64,000 nucleotides of DNA from Actinomycetota bacterium (lineage in GTDB: Bacteria > Actinomycetota > Acidimicrobiia > Acidimicrobiales > Ilumatobacteraceae), in NCBI GenBank assembly GCA_030645495.1, contig JAUSLV010000004.1:61420-125419 (forward strand), in the 5' to 3' direction. This document shows, piece after piece, positions 41,686 through 50,059 of this stretch. Positions within the stretch are counted from its first letter, which is position 1. Every line of letters begins with the position of its first letter. The notes beneath the pieces were generated by a model. The model saw only the letters and a list, made by a program, of their open reading frames with translations, was not told the DNA's origin and searched no databases. A program made the position numbers and the translations under genes.

Positions 41686-42435
41686 ATGTCCGGCCATTCC
41701 AAATGGGCAACGATCAAGCACAAGAAGGGCGCCGCCGACAAGGCCCGCGCCAAGGTGTTCAACAAGATTGCGCGACTGCTCGAGGTTGCTGCGCGTGAAG
41801 GCGGCGCCGACCCGTCATCCAACGCTCCACTGCGCACAGTGATCCAGAAGGCCAAAGCCGCGCAGATGACGAACGACGCCATCGACCGCGCCGTCAAGCG
41901 TGGCGCTGGTCTCACTGACGGCGGCAACTACGAGGCGATCATGTACGAGGGCTACGCGCCCGGCGGCGTGGCCATGCTGGTCGACGTGCTCACCGACAAC
42001 CGCAACCGCAGCGGTGGCGACGTGCGCAACATCTTCTCCAAGCTCGGCGGCTCGCTGGCCGAGCCGGGCGCTGTGGGGTGGCAGTTCAGTCGCCGCGGCG
42101 TGTTGGTGGTGAATGGTGGCGACGAGGATGCGGTGATGATGTCGGCGCTCGAGGCCGGGGCCGACGACGTGGCCGATGACGGCGACGGGGCGTGGCGCAT
42201 CACGTGCGACCCGCACCTGGTGTTCGACGTACGCGATGCGTTGCAGGCCGTCGGCATGGAGGTGATCTCCGCAGAGAGCACGATGGTGTCGAGCATCACG
42301 GTCGAGGTCACCGATGCAGCCGATGCACGCAAGATCCTGCGGATCATCGATGCACTCGAGGACAATGACGACGTGCAGGATGTGTACAGCAACTTCGACA
42401 TCAGCGAAGAACTGATGGAAGCAGTCGGCGAGTGA
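41686..42435 (+). CDS. yebC: YebC/PmpR-family protein (translation/transcription factor)
   Basis: 249-aa three-domain protein; N-terminus MSGHSKWATIKHKKGAADKA is diagnostic, with EGYAPGGVAMLVDVLTDNRN in the middle domain. Family members act as transcriptional regulators or, in recent work, as factors helping ribosomes through proline stretches. ATG 41686 follows AAGGAG (41674-41679) at 6 nt, unlike most genes here. Its stop overlaps the bcp GTG (GTGA). YebC upstream of ruvC is widespread in bacteria; here bcp and a lipoprotein lie in between. Confidence 0.95.
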   Translation: MSGHSKWATIKHKKGAADKARAKVFNKIARLLEVAAREGGADPSSNAPLRTVIQKAKAAQMTNDAIDRAVKRGAGLTDGGNYEAIMYEGYAPGGVAMLVDVLTDNRNRSGGDVRNIFSKLGGSLAEPGAVGWQFSRRGVLVVNGGDEDAVMMSALEAGADDVADDGDGAWRITCDPHLVFDVRDALQAVGMEVISAESTMVSSITVEVTDAADARKILRIIDALEDNDDVQDVYSNFDISEELMEAVGE

Positions 42436-42887
42436 GCACCTCGATCGGTGACGCAGCGCCGTCGTTCACCCTCTCGTCGGCTTCCGGCGAGCAGGTGTCG
42501 TTGGCGCAGTTCGCCGGGCGCCCGGTGGTGCTGGTGTTCTACCCGGGCGACGACACGCCGGTGTGCACCCGTCAGCTGAACACGTACAACGACGACCTGT
42601 CGCAGTTCGAGGCACTCAACGCGCAGGTGCTGGCGATCTCCGCGCAGAGCGTGGAGAGCCACCAGAAGTTCAGCACGAAGCACGGGTTCCGCTTCCCCCT
42701 GCTCGCCGACACCGACAAGGCGGTGGCGGGCGCGTACGGCACGCTGGGGCCGCTGGGCTTCCCGCGGCGCACCGTGTTCATCATCGACGGGCAGGGTGTG
42801 GTGCGCTATGCCCACCGTGCGATCGCAGGGCTGACGTTCCGGCCCGTCAGCGAACTCGTCGACGTGCTGGCCTCGCTCAGCCGCTGA
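42432..42887 (+). CDS. Thioredoxin-dependent peroxiredoxin, Bcp/PrxQ type
   Basis: 151-aa peroxidase reducing hydroperoxides. The peroxidatic Cys is in FYPGDDTPVCTRQL near residue 44. There is no second Cys five residues later, so it is not the common CX4C PrxQ form and no other Cys is seen: probably a 1-Cys enzyme. GTG start overlaps the yebC stop. The C-terminal 11 bp overlap the convergent lipoprotein gene. Confidence 0.9.
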   Translation: MSTSIGDAAPSFTLSSASGEQVSLAQFAGRPVVLVFYPGDDTPVCTRQLNTYNDDLSQFEALNAQVLAISAQSVESHQKFSTKHGFRFPLLADTDKAVAGAYGTLGPLGFPRRTVFIIDGQGVVRYAHRAIAGLTFRPVSELVDVLASLSR

Positions 42888-44910
42888 GCACCGCGCTGGT
42901 GCAGGCCAGCGCCTCGCACACATCGAGGAACTGACCGGTCAGCAAGAACACGAGCGCTTGCTGCAGCACGCGCGGTTCGAGCGACCCGGCGCCGTGCGGG
43001 TCGTCGCCGTACTCGGGCGAGCTGGGTGGCAGATTCACCGTGGGCGGATGGGGTGTGCCGTAGTCCCACACCGCCAGCACGGCGTGCGCCGGCGTGTCCG
43101 CGGCCTGCGGGGTGATGCCCCAGAACGGCTCGACGTCGGCGCTGCGGCCGGCACTCAGCCCAGGCGGGTCGATCAGCGCGTCGATCGTGCGGGCCAGTAC
43201 TTCGGTGGAGACGTTCGCAACTTGGTGGTCGCCGAACGCTTCGATCAGCAACACTTGCTTCGCCTCGATGCCTGGGTACGGGTCGGTAGTGAGGTGCTGT
43301 GCGTACCCGGCGTTCTCGCCGCGGTCCCACAGCATCTGCGCGAGCTGCAGGGCGACCAGGCGCTCTGCCGGGTCGGTGTAGGCGCTGTCGAACGCCGCCT
43401 GGAACTGCGGCCAGTCGCTGGAGCGGGGGAGCAGCAGCGAGTAGCCGATGCCCGGCACGCCCAGCACCGCGCGCGACCACTCGGTGGAGATGGCGCTGGC
43501 GGCACCGCCGAGGATGCCGCCCTGGCTGTTGCCCACGAACTGCGTGTCGCCGATGGCGATGATCGGCTCGTCGTCCGCGGTGCGGAACTCGGGTGCCGCG
43601 ACGAAGCCGTCGGCGGCATTCAACAGCCGGCCGAGGAACTGCTGGTTCAGCAGGCCCTGCTGCATGCGGTCGGCCTGATCGGGGAACAGCGACAGGTCGG
43701 CGAGCACCTCGGCGAGGTGCGGCACGTCGGCAGCGCTCATGCCGATCTCGTCGGTGGCACACGCCGCGGCGAGTCCCTGCGCCGCAGCGAACGACAACGC
43801 GCCCACCTCCGCCTGGCTGCCCATCAGCCCGTGGCCATAAACGATCGCCGGCACCGGCGCCGACGGGTCAGTGGGCACGACGCACGTGAACGGCACCTGC
43901 AGCGACGGCGTGGTGGCGTTGCGAACGGGGAGGCCGTCTGGCCCGAGCTGGAAGCGGCTGCCCGGCCCGCCGTCGCCAGACAGATAGTTGGGCACCTCGT
44001 AGGTGCCGTTGAGCGTGCGCACCGGGCCATGGTCGGAGCTGCTCGCGATCGTGAACGCCGGTGCGCCATCACCGAGCGAGAGGTACGCGTCGTCACGGAT
44101 GTGGAGCAGGCGGCCGCTCAGCGACTCGGCGCTGGCGACGGTGAAGTCCCACGCGAGGTACAGCTCGTCGGCCGAAATGTCGATGGCGGCAAGATCGGCG
44201 AACATCAGCTCGAAGGCAGGTATCCGATCCAGCGGTTCCGGGTCGCCGTCGAGCGCAGCTTGGAACGCGGTGGTGCGGTCGATCGCCTGCCCCTGCGCGT
44301 CGAACATGTTGCGCAGCGCCACCACGAAGCGGTGCCCTTCGGCCAGGCTGCTCGCCGGGTGCACGATCAGCACTTGGTCACCGACCGGCGCGGCAGCATC
44401 GAGTTCGGCCCAGTAGGCCACCCGTTCACCCGTGTTCGCGTCGAGCAGCACGAGCGGGGCGTTGTCGGCCAGGGAGGCACCGATGTCGGTGCTCGGTGCG
44501 ATGCCGGTGCGCCCGACGTCGAGGCCCGGCACATCGACGAGGATCGACGACATGGGTGAGAAGCCGTCGGCCCGGTTCTGATCGGTGACGTCGATCGCCG
44601 TGCCCGCGGCGTTGCGTGGTGTTGCCTCGGGCAGCATCATCACTCGCCGGCCGGTGGGTGACGTCGGGTCGGCGATCGTGAACCCGTTGTTCGGCCATGG
44701 CAGCAGGCACGAGCGCTCGTCGAGCGGATCGCAGAAGAGCGGTTCGTTCATCACCGCGTCGTCGGGGGCCAGCGTGCCCATCGTGGTCGACGCCTGGCTG
44801 GCTGCCGTCGTGTCGGCGCTGTCGTCGCCCGCGGAGCCGGAGGAACCCGAGCAGGCTGCGGCGAGCAGACACCACGCAGTGACGACGGTGGCGAGAACAG
44901 TGCGGCGCAT
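42877..44910 (-). CDS. Large secreted lipoprotein with alpha/beta-hydrolase-like fold
   Basis: 677 aa with a type-II signal peptide (MRRTVLATVVTAWCLLAAAC; lipid Cys at residue 20) and a Ser/Thr/Asp-rich tether. The N-terminal half is of unknown fold (for example LLPWPNNGFT, DGFSPMSSILVDVPG). The C-terminal half has AIVYGHGLMGSQAEVG as a likely oxyanion region, the elbow FVGNSQGGILGGAA with the Ser nucleophile, and an EAFGDHQV region with acid or His candidates. Similar long lipoproteins occur in actinobacteria and myxobacteria; the substrate is unknown. Start ATG 44910. It interrupts the yebC-ruvC neighbourhood on the opposite strand. Confidence 0.72.
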   Translation of the reverse strand: MRRTVLATVVTAWCLLAAACSGSSGSAGDDSADTTAASQASTTMGTLAPDDAVMNEPLFCDPLDERSCLLPWPNNGFTIADPTSPTGRRVMMLPEATPRNAAGTAIDVTDQNRADGFSPMSSILVDVPGLDVGRTGIAPSTDIGASLADNAPLVLLDANTGERVAYWAELDAAAPVGDQVLIVHPASSLAEGHRFVVALRNMFDAQGQAIDRTTAFQAALDGDPEPLDRIPAFELMFADLAAIDISADELYLAWDFTVASAESLSGRLLHIRDDAYLSLGDGAPAFTIASSSDHGPVRTLNGTYEVPNYLSGDGGPGSRFQLGPDGLPVRNATTPSLQVPFTCVVPTDPSAPVPAIVYGHGLMGSQAEVGALSFAAAQGLAAACATDEIGMSAADVPHLAEVLADLSLFPDQADRMQQGLLNQQFLGRLLNAADGFVAAPEFRTADDEPIIAIGDTQFVGNSQGGILGGAASAISTEWSRAVLGVPGIGYSLLLPRSSDWPQFQAAFDSAYTDPAERLVALQLAQMLWDRGENAGYAQHLTTDPYPGIEAKQVLLIEAFGDHQVANVSTEVLARTIDALIDPPGLSAGRSADVEPFWGITPQAADTPAHAVLAVWDYGTPHPPTVNLPPSSPEYGDDPHGAGSLEPRVLQQALVFLLTGQFLDVCEALACTSAVLSG

Positions 44911-44999
44911 CCCCCTACGCTGCCACACGCCGGGTGGGCAGGCCCGCGGACCGTGAAGAACTGCTGGGGTGGGTCCACGCACGGAGCGGGTCGAGGCGC

Positions 45000-45005
45000 T
45001 ACGCT
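45000..45005 (+). promoter_or_regulatory. -10 element TACGCT, leaderless start of ruvC
   Basis: TACGCT ends 7 nt before GTG 45013 and decides between several in-frame starts. Confidence 0.55.
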
Positions 45006-45012
45006 CGTACGC

Positions 45013-45549
45013 GTGTTCGCTCCACGTTCCACAGACCGTCAGGGGGTCGTCGTGCTCGGCATCGACCCGGGGCTCACCCGCTGCGGGTATGCGGTGTTGC
45101 AGTCGGTGGGTCACGAGGTGCGCTCGCTCAGCCTGGGCGTCATCCGCACGCCGGCAACGAATGCGCTCCCACAGCGGCTGGCCGAGCTGAAGGCCGAGCT
45201 GGTGGCGTTGCTGCACGAGTTCCGCCCGCACGCCGTTGCCGTCGAGCAGGTGTTCTTCCAGAACAACGTGCGCACCGCGATGAGCGTAGGCCAGGCCAGC
45301 GGTTTGGCGCTCGCCGAGGCGGCCACGTTCGGCTGCGACGTGATGCAGTTCACCCCCAACCAGGTGAAGGACTCTGTGGCCGGCTGGGGTGGGGCCGACA
45401 AGGCGCAGGTGCAGAAGATGGTGCAGGCGCGCCTTGGCCTGTCCACCCCGCCGAAACCCGCCGACGCTGCCGACGCTGCGGCGTTGGCGCTGTGTTACCT
45501 GGCGGTGGCGCCGATGCGCCGGCGGCTCAGCGAGGTGGTGGGTCGATGA
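45013..45549 (+). CDS. ruvC: Holliday junction resolvase RuvC
   Basis: Endonuclease resolving Holliday junctions with RuvAB, 178 aa. Acidic active-site residues are in LGIDPGLTRCGY (Asp), VEQVFFQNNVRTAMSVGQA (Glu) and ADAADAAALALCYL (two Asp). Start GTG 45013 was chosen because TACGCT lies 7 nt upstream; this gives 14 residues before LGIDPG, somewhat longer than usual, so GTG 45052 (directly before CTCGGC) is an alternative. Overlaps ruvA by 4 bp (ATGA). Confidence 0.93.
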   Translation: MFAPRSTDRQGVVVLGIDPGLTRCGYAVLQSVGHEVRSLSLGVIRTPATNALPQRLAELKAELVALLHEFRPHAVAVEQVFFQNNVRTAMSVGQASGLALAEAATFGCDVMQFTPNQVKDSVAGWGGADKAQVQKMVQARLGLSTPPKPADAADAAALALCYLAVAPMRRRLSEVVGR

Positions 45550-46139
45550 TCGGGTCGCTGCGCGGCACCGTGCTGGAACGCACCGAGGATGCCTGCGCAC
45601 TGCTGGAGGTGGGCGGTGTCGGCTACCTCGTGTCGGTCACTCCGCGCACCTTGGCCGAGCTCGAGCCGGGCGCCACCGTGTTCCTGCACGTGCACCATCA
45701 CATTCGCGAAGACGCACAGACGCTGTTCGGGTTCTTGCACCGCGACGAGCGCACCACCTTCCAGGTGCTCATCGCCACTCACGGAATCGGCCCCGCGCTG
45801 GCGCTCGCCATCCTGGGCACGCACACCCCGTCCGCGCTCGTCGACATCATCGCCTCCAGCGACATCGGCGCGCTCACGCTCGTGCCCGGGGTGGGCAAGA
45901 AGACCGCCGAGCGCCTGTTGGTCGAACTGCGCAACAAGCTGTCGCTGCCGATGCTCGACCCGCTGCCGGTTGGAGGGGGCCACCAGCACTCAACCGTCGG
46001 CGACGTGCGCGAGGCGTTGGCCGGGCTGGGGTACGGCCCGGAAGAGATCCGCGAGGCGCTGCGCGAGGTGCCTGCCGATGGCGATGCCGGCTCGATGTTG
46101 CGCGACGCCCTGAAGCTGTTGGGGGCCAAGCGTGCGTGA
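45546..46139 (+). CDS. ruvA: Holliday junction branch-migration protein RuvA
   Basis: 197-aa junction-binding subunit. The N-terminal OB fold starts [13 protein letters not shown]; the helix-hairpin-helix domain has [19 protein letters not shown] and [20 protein letters not shown]; the C-terminal domain III ([19 protein letters not shown]) contacts RuvB. Overlaps ruvC by 4 bp and ruvB by 8 bp, so the three are translated together. Confidence 0.96.
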   Translation: MIGSLRGTVLERTEDACALLEVGGVGYLVSVTPRTLAELEPGATVFLHVHHHIREDAQTLFGFLHRDERTTFQVLIATHGIGPALALAILGTHTPSALVDIIASSDIGALTLVPGVGKKTAERLLVELRNKLSLPMLDPLPVGGGHQHSTVGDVREALAGLGYGPEEIREALREVPADGDAGSMLRDALKLLGAKRA

Positions 46140-47160
46140 CGAGTTCCTCGATCCAGCCCCGGTGGGCAGCCAGGAGGAGGTCGACGAGGTCGGCCTGCGA
46201 CCGCGTCGGCTCAGCGAGTTCGTGGGTCAGCGCGAGCTGAAAGAGCACCTCACCATCGTGCTCGAGGCCGCCAAGCGGCGTGGTCAGGCCGCCGATCACC
46301 TGCTGCTGGCCGGGCCGCCAGGGCTGGGCAAGACCAGCATGGCCGGCATCGTCGCCGCCGAGATGGGCGTGCACCTGCACATCACCTCCGGCCCTGCGCT
46401 CGAGCGGGCCGGCGATCTGGCGGCGATCCTCACCAAGCTGGAAGACGGCGACGTGCTGTTCATCGACGAGATCCATCGTCTCTCGCGGGCCGTGGAGGAA
46501 ATCCTCTATCCGGCGATGGAAGACTTCATGCTCGACATCGTGGTGGGCAAGGGCCCCTCGGCCAGCAGCATCCGGCTCACCCTGCCACGCTTTACGCTCG
46601 TGGGTGCCACCACGCGTACGGGCATGATCACCGGGCCACTGCGCGATCGGTTCGGCCTCGTGGCTCGGCTCGACTACTACGCCGACGACGAACTCGAAAC
46701 GATCGTGCGCCGTACGGCCGGCATCCTGCACGTGCAGATCTCACCCGAGGGTGCGTGGGAGATCGCTCGCCGGTCGCGTGGCACGCCGCGCATCGCCAAC
46801 CGCCTGTTGCGGCGAGTGCGCGACTTCGCCGAGGTGCGCGGCGACGGCACCATCAGCGAGCACACCGCCCGCGAGGGCCTGCGCGTGTTCGGCGTCGACG
46901 AACTGGGGCTCGACAAGGTCGATCGGGCGATCCTGAATTCCATCTGTCAGCAGTTCGCCGGTGGGCCTGTCGGTCTCAGCACCGTCGCGATCAGCGTGGG
47001 CGAACAGCCAGAAACGGTGGAAGACATGTACGAGCCGTTCCTCATCCAGCAAGGGTTGATCGCTCGCACCCCACGCGGCCGCATCGCGATGCCGGCGGCG
47101 TACGCCCACATCGGGCTCGCCACGCCGGTGGTCGAGCGTGCCCCCGGTCTGTTTGACTGA
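46132..47160 (+). CDS. ruvB: Holliday junction helicase motor RuvB
   Basis: AAA+ ATPase of 342 aa driving branch migration. Walker [10 protein letters not shown] near residue 61, Walker [11 protein letters not shown] near 112, sensor 1 VGATTRTG near 158, Arg finger region LRDRFGL near 170, and a C-terminal winged helix ([31 protein letters not shown]). GTG start inside ruvA. The N-terminal [11 protein letters not shown] motif is complete. Confidence 0.97.
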   Translation: MRDEFLDPAPVGSQEEVDEVGLRPRRLSEFVGQRELKEHLTIVLEAAKRRGQAADHLLLAGPPGLGKTSMAGIVAAEMGVHLHITSGPALERAGDLAAILTKLEDGDVLFIDEIHRLSRAVEEILYPAMEDFMLDIVVGKGPSASSIRLTLPRFTLVGATTRTGMITGPLRDRFGLVARLDYYADDELETIVRRTAGILHVQISPEGAWEIARRSRGTPRIANRLLRRVRDFAEVRGDGTISEHTAREGLRVFGVDELGLDKVDRAILNSICQQFAGGPVGLSTVAISVGEQPETVEDMYEPFLIQQGLIARTPRGRIAMPAAYAHIGLATPVVERAPGLFD

Positions 47161-47164
47161 CGCC

Positions 47165-48748
47165 ATGCGAACGTGGTCGTTGGCCAAGGGCGCGGTGGTC
47201 GCGGCGGCTGTGTGCACTCTTGTCACGCAGTTCCTCCTGTACTTCCGGTGGCTCGCCCATTACGCCAACGAGGATCAGACGCTGCTGTGGGCGGCCGCAC
47301 GCGACTGGGGCCATGTGCGCCCCCGCCAGCCCAACTTCTGGGGGCAGGACTACAGCACGACATTCGAGGCGATCCCTGCAGCGCTGTTCCACGGGCTGGG
47401 GCTGTCGTACGGCTCCGCGCTCACCCTCGCTGTGCTGCTGCTGAACCTGGCAGCGTGGTTCGCTCTCGGCTTCGCCGCCTGGCGCCTCGGTCGGCCGATG
47501 CTGGCGGTGCTTGCGTTCGGAGCGATCGCGGCGATGTCGGTGGATCACGCCGTGCTCACCATCGGTTACAACACGGCGGCGCCGCGGGCGCTGCTGGCGG
47601 TGGCAGCAGCCACGCTGCTGCTCGTCGGCCGACACCGGTGGTTGGTGGTCGGCGCGCTCTCGCTGGCGCTGCTGACCCTGTGCTGGGACGCGTCGGGCCT
47701 GCTGCTGTTCGCGCCGATGGTGTTCTACGCCGTTGCCCGCCACCGGCCGCGGCCGGCGCAATGGCGGTTCCTGCTCGCTGCGCTGGTGGCGATCGGTGCG
47801 CCCACTGTCGCCTGGCTGCAGTTCACCAGCGCGTGGTACGACCGGCATCCCGAAGACGCGATGCACGCGCCCCCGACGCTCGAACCCGGCTGGTCGCGGT
47901 TGGTGCACAATCTGTCGACGCCGAACAAGTTCTTCGGCGCGTTCGGCTCGGCGCTGTGGGTCAGTTGGCTGGTGCCTGCGGCGGTGGTGGTGCTGCTGTT
48001 GGTGGTGGCACTGCGGCGCAACGATCGGCTCGCGCTGGTCAGCGTGCTGTCCGTGGTGGGTGTCACATTCCTGATCCTGTCGGTGCCGCGTGCTGCCGAG
48101 GCGCTCGACACGCCGTACCTCCCCAACGCGCGCACGCTGCTGCCGCTGCCGATGGCGCTCGTGTTCTGCGCGGCGATCCTGCGGCCCGCGATACGACCTG
48201 CCGAGGCGACTGGGTCGGCCAGCTCGGAGCGATCGGTACGTGGCGGCCAGCTACGCGTCGCGGTGGCGGTGGCTGCACCGCTGATCGGGCTGCTCGGCTT
48301 GGTCGTCGCCTGGCAGCAGCAGGCAGGCGAGCTGAAGGACAAGGCGATCGCCTACTCGGTCTACCCGCAGCGGCGCAACGAGGTGCTCGACGATCTGTGC
48401 GGCCGGGTGCAGACGGCCGCCGATGCGCACCACGTCGACACGGTGGTGTTCGACCTGAAGGTCTCGACGTATGCGTGTGCGGCGCTCGGCACGCACTTGG
48501 TGACGGTGTATCCGCAGTACGAGCGCCGTAGCTGGGTGCTGCGCACGTTCCTCGATCATCCCGACGAGCCGTTCATCTTCGTCAGCGAGCTCGACGACCA
48601 GGTGGCCGTCGACTTCTCGCAGCCGTGGTGTCAGGTGATCGCGACCGGGCAGGGCTTCGAGAACTTCTTGCTGTGCACCCCCGACGAGCTGGTGTGGCGG
48701 ATCGACTTGTTGAACTACTTGAACCAGCCGGTGCGCACCACGTTCTGA
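47165..48748 (+). CDS. Multi-pass membrane protein, possible GT-C-like fold
   Basis: 527 aa with about ten to twelve hydrophobic helices up to residue 400 and a soluble C-terminus of about 130 residues. The first loop contains NEDQTLLWAAARDWGHVRPRQ, an acidic loop in the place where GT-C glycosyltransferases carry their metal or base residues, followed by PNFWGQDYSTTFE. It may move sugars from a polyprenyl donor, but no signature proves this. Start ATG 47165, 4 bp after ruvB, so transcribed with ruvCAB although functionally unrelated. Confidence 0.62.
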   Translation: MRTWSLAKGAVVAAAVCTLVTQFLLYFRWLAHYANEDQTLLWAAARDWGHVRPRQPNFWGQDYSTTFEAIPAALFHGLGLSYGSALTLAVLLLNLAAWFALGFAAWRLGRPMLAVLAFGAIAAMSVDHAVLTIGYNTAAPRALLAVAAATLLLVGRHRWLVVGALSLALLTLCWDASGLLLFAPMVFYAVARHRPRPAQWRFLLAALVAIGAPTVAWLQFTSAWYDRHPEDAMHAPPTLEPGWSRLVHNLSTPNKFFGAFGSALWVSWLVPAAVVVLLLVVALRRNDRLALVSVLSVVGVTFLILSVPRAAEALDTPYLPNARTLLPLPMALVFCAAILRPAIRPAEATGSASSERSVRGGQLRVAVAVAAPLIGLLGLVVAWQQQAGELKDKAIAYSVYPQRRNEVLDDLCGRVQTAADAHHVDTVVFDLKVSTYACAALGTHLVTVYPQYERRSWVLRTFLDHPDEPFIFVSELDDQVAVDFSQPWCQVIATGQGFENFLLCTPDELVWRIDLLNYLNQPVRTTF

Positions 48749-48778
48749 GCGGGCAGGGAGTTCCCGGTGGTTGGGCAT

Positions 48779-48784
48779 TAACCT
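48779..48784 (+). promoter_or_regulatory. -10 element TAACCT before small membrane protein gene
   Basis: TAACCT ends 9 nt before ATG 48794. Confidence 0.45.
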
Positions 48785-48793
48785 GATCGACGC

Positions 48794-49303
48794 ATGAGTG
48801 ACGCCTCCCACGCCAACGCCGACGACGACCTTCGCGACGAACTGCCCGACGATCTCAACGCCGTCGAGCACACGCTGCTGTACGAGTTCCCCGACAACAG
48901 TCGCCGGCGCAAGCCAGGCCTGTTGTACCTCGTCGTGGCGGCTATTTGCCTGGTGCTGTGGCTGGCCAAGAACGACGACTCGGCGCTGGTGAACGACGGC
49001 TTCTTGTGGGCCGCGATCCTGCTGGGCGTGGTGGGGTTGTTCTCGATCACGTCTGGGTGGCGGATGAAGATCGACGAGCAGCAGGCGCTGGTGGCTGCGC
49101 AAGGCGCGGTGGAGTTCGCCGTCGGTCATGCCTCGGCGCAGCAGGTGTGGCGCGGGCTGCGCAGCCGGCCGACGTGGCGCGTGCTGTGCTACTCGGCAGA
49201 AGACCCGCCGCGGCGCCGCGGCCTGGTGTTGGTCGACGCGGTCGATGGCCATGTCGTCGAGCATCTGGTGCAGGAGAACCCGATCGAGGACTGGGACGTC
49301 TGA
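48794..49303 (+). CDS. Small membrane protein of unknown function
   Basis: 169 aa: acidic N-terminus (DDDLRDELPDDLNAVEHTLL), two transmembrane helices (about 43-58 and 69-86), then a soluble beta-rich end with RSRPTWRVLCYSAEDPPRRR and LVLVDAVDGHVVEHLVQENP. I do not recognise the family. It lies between the ruv operon and the PIP-synthase/PatA-like pair in the same direction, with its own TAACCT box. The location next to phospholipid genes hints at an envelope role only by context. Confidence 0.68.
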   Translation: MSDASHANADDDLRDELPDDLNAVEHTLLYEFPDNSRRRKPGLLYLVVAAICLVLWLAKNDDSALVNDGFLWAAILLGVVGLFSITSGWRMKIDEQQALVAAQGAVEFAVGHASAQQVWRGLRSRPTWRVLCYSAEDPPRRRGLVLVDAVDGHVVEHLVQENPIEDWDV

Positions 49304-49338
49304 CCGCACTCCGTGCGCGACCACTGCGAGTGGCACGG

Positions 49339-49344
49339 TAACCT
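49339..49344 (+). promoter_or_regulatory. -10 element TAACCT, leaderless start of PIP-synthase-like gene
   Basis: TAACCT ends 7 nt before ATG 49352. Confidence 0.55.
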
Positions 49345-49351
49345 GTCTGCA

Positions 49352-50059
49352 ATGTTCGACGGAAAGTTCCGCGCCCCGGTCGACAAGGCCGTGAAGCCGC
49401 TCGGCAACGGCTTGCGCAAGACCGGCCTCACCCCCGATCACCTCACCGTGATGGGGCTGGTGGTTGCCGTCGGCGCAGCGGTGGCCGTGGGCTACGGCGA
49501 ACTGCGCCTGGGCCTGTTGCTGGTGGTGCTGGCGGCGCTGCCCGATCTGCTCGACGGCGCGTTGGCCAAGGCTTCCGGGTCGTCCAGCCAACGTGGTGCG
49601 TTCTTCGATTCCACGATCGATCGGCTCGCCGATGCGTTGTTGTTCGGTGGTGTGGCCTGGCACTTCGCGATCACGGAAGATCCGCGACTGGCCGTGCTGC
49701 CGTTCGCGGTGATGGCACTCAGCTCGGTGATCAGCTACATGCGCGCCAAGGCCGAATCGCTGGGCCTCGATGCCAAGGGCGGGCTGATGGAGCGCGCCGA
49801 GCGGATCATCGCCTTGTGCTTGGGTCTGCTGTTCCCGGTGCTGCTCATCCCGATCCTGTGGATCACGCTCGGCCTGACGGCGGTCACTGCCGTGCAGCGG
49901 TTCGTGAAGGTGTGGAAGCAGGCTGCGGTCGCCCCCGTCACCGCTGAACGGATCGAGCTGCGCCGTAGCCGGCGGCAGAGCCGGCGGGTGGTGCGCACCG
50001 AACGGCGGCGCACGCGTATCGCCCGCTCCACGGGCCGCCAGTCGTTCCGCCGTGACTGA
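49352..50059 (+). CDS. CDP-alcohol phosphatidyltransferase, PIP-synthase-like
   Basis: 235-aa membrane enzyme. The CDP-alcohol signature is D65, D68-G69, A72-K73, G82, D86, D90; Lys replaces the usual Arg in the AR pair. About five to six helices and a strongly basic C-terminal tail (RRSRRQSRRVVRTERRRTR). Its overlap with a PatA-like acyltransferase (8 bp) matches the pgsA1-patA order of mycobacteria, where PgsA1 makes phosphatidylinositol phosphate from CDP-diacylglycerol and inositol-1-phosphate. The assignment rests on context as much as sequence; the A-K variant deserves attention. Confidence 0.82.
   Translation: MFDGKFRAPVDKAVKPLGNGLRKTGLTPDHLTVMGLVVAVGAAVAVGYGELRLGLLLVVLAALPDLLDGALAKASGSSSQRGAFFDSTIDRLADALLFGGVAWHFAITEDPRLAVLPFAVMALSSVISYMRAKAESLGLDAKGGLMERAERIIALCLGLLFPVLLIPILWITLGLTAVTAVQRFVKVWKQAAVAPVTAERIELRRSRRQSRRVVRTERRRTRIARSTGRQSFRRD

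Noticed and set aside
42432..42887. Bcp annotated as a two-Cys PrxQ enzyme
   Set aside because: Only the peroxidatic Cys is seen; the position five residues later is not Cys and no other Cys is present.
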